This document shows, piece after piece, positions 63,986-64,000 of a stretch of 64,000 bases of DNA. Numbering within the stretch: position 1 is the stretch's first letter; each line of letters opens with the position of its first letter. Under the pieces are notes generated by a model, which was not told where the DNA came from, did no database searches, and saw only the letters and a program-made list of their open reading frames with translations. A program made the translations under genes and the position numbers. This DNA is from Agromyces badenianii. GTDB taxonomy: Bacteria > Actinomycetota > Actinomycetes > Actinomycetales > Microbacteriaceae. Location: the NCBI RefSeq assembly GCF_003070885.1, contig NZ_CP028913.1, positions 2,988,053 through 3,052,052 on the forward strand, written 5' to 3'.

Positions 63986-64000
63986 TTGACACCAGTTATC
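63986..64000 (+). promoter_or_regulatory. Likely -35 of the dnaA promoter and cut DnaA box at window edge
   Basis: TTGACA (63986-63991) points out of the window towards the expected dnaA gene. The final bases TTATC begin a possible TTATCCACA box that the edge cuts off. The rest of 63850-63985 shows nothing clear. Confidence 0.35.

Overview
The window comes from a high-GC Gram-positive actinobacterium, most likely Microbacteriaceae (Agromyces/Microbacterium-like). The evidence is strong G/C preference at third codon positions, actinobacterial-type proteins (DUF6049, PadR/DUF1048, YrhK, a Zur-type regulator), and the dnaA-proximal gene order seen in this phylum: rpmH-rnpA-yidD-yidC-jag-rsmG-parA-parB, all read away from a dnaA that must lie just beyond base 64000. 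The right end is therefore almost at oriC, and the window runs leftward along one chromosome arm. No tRNA, rRNA, CRISPR array, insertion sequence or intact prophage was seen.

Layout. 1-8.4 kb: a carbohydrate locus with a secreted six-hairpin-type glycosidase (cut by the left edge), a LacI repressor and a Gfo/Idh/MocA oxidoreductase on the minus strand, divergent from a sugar ABC importer (lipoprotein plus two permeases, no ATPase). 8.3-14.2 kb: a YrhK membrane protein, glutamate decarboxylase, and a glycine-betaine/proline ABC system. 14.6-18.6 kb: a five-gene zinc-uptake operon ending in its Zur-type regulator, with a Zur-like box over an apparently leaderless promoter. 18.7-24.2 kb: a GNAT enzyme and a 2-oxoacid dehydrogenase operon led by a HisC-type aminotransferase. 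24.2-32.6 kb: small membrane proteins, a WXG-like/hydrolase gene pair, a tyrosine phosphatase with purB, and the PntAB transhydrogenase. 32.9-35.7 kb: an IclR regulator and a 3-hydroxybenzoate 4-monooxygenase-type flavoenzyme with a shared promoter motif. 35.9-38.2 kb: a PadR-controlled drug-export-type ABC operon.

38.3-41.8 kb is a degraded accessory stretch. It holds a hypothetical membrane gene, three apparent gene remnants, a second PadR gene coupled to a HAAS-type membrane protein, and a block of three 12-bp repeats. 41.8-47.1 kb carries the conserved dnaB and rpsF-ssb-rpsR-rplI genes and the CCA-adding enzyme. A cluster of DnaA-box-like sequences lies upstream of dnaB. 47.2-55.3 kb reads rightward: DUF6049 protein, MurJ flippase, thioredoxin reductase and thioredoxin (behind a perfect SigR-type promoter), an aminotransferase and a Ddl-type ligase.

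55.5-63.7 kb is the chromosome segregation and origin block. ParA carries an unusually long (about 370 residue) disordered N-terminal extension. Between parA and rsmG there is a 2.2-kb stretch without a credible gene; it holds four full parS sites, ten tandem copies of a 17-bp repeat and several smaller repeats. Two further parS sites lie inside parA and across the rsmG start codon. This repeat-rich, parS-studded stretch is the most unusual part of the window.
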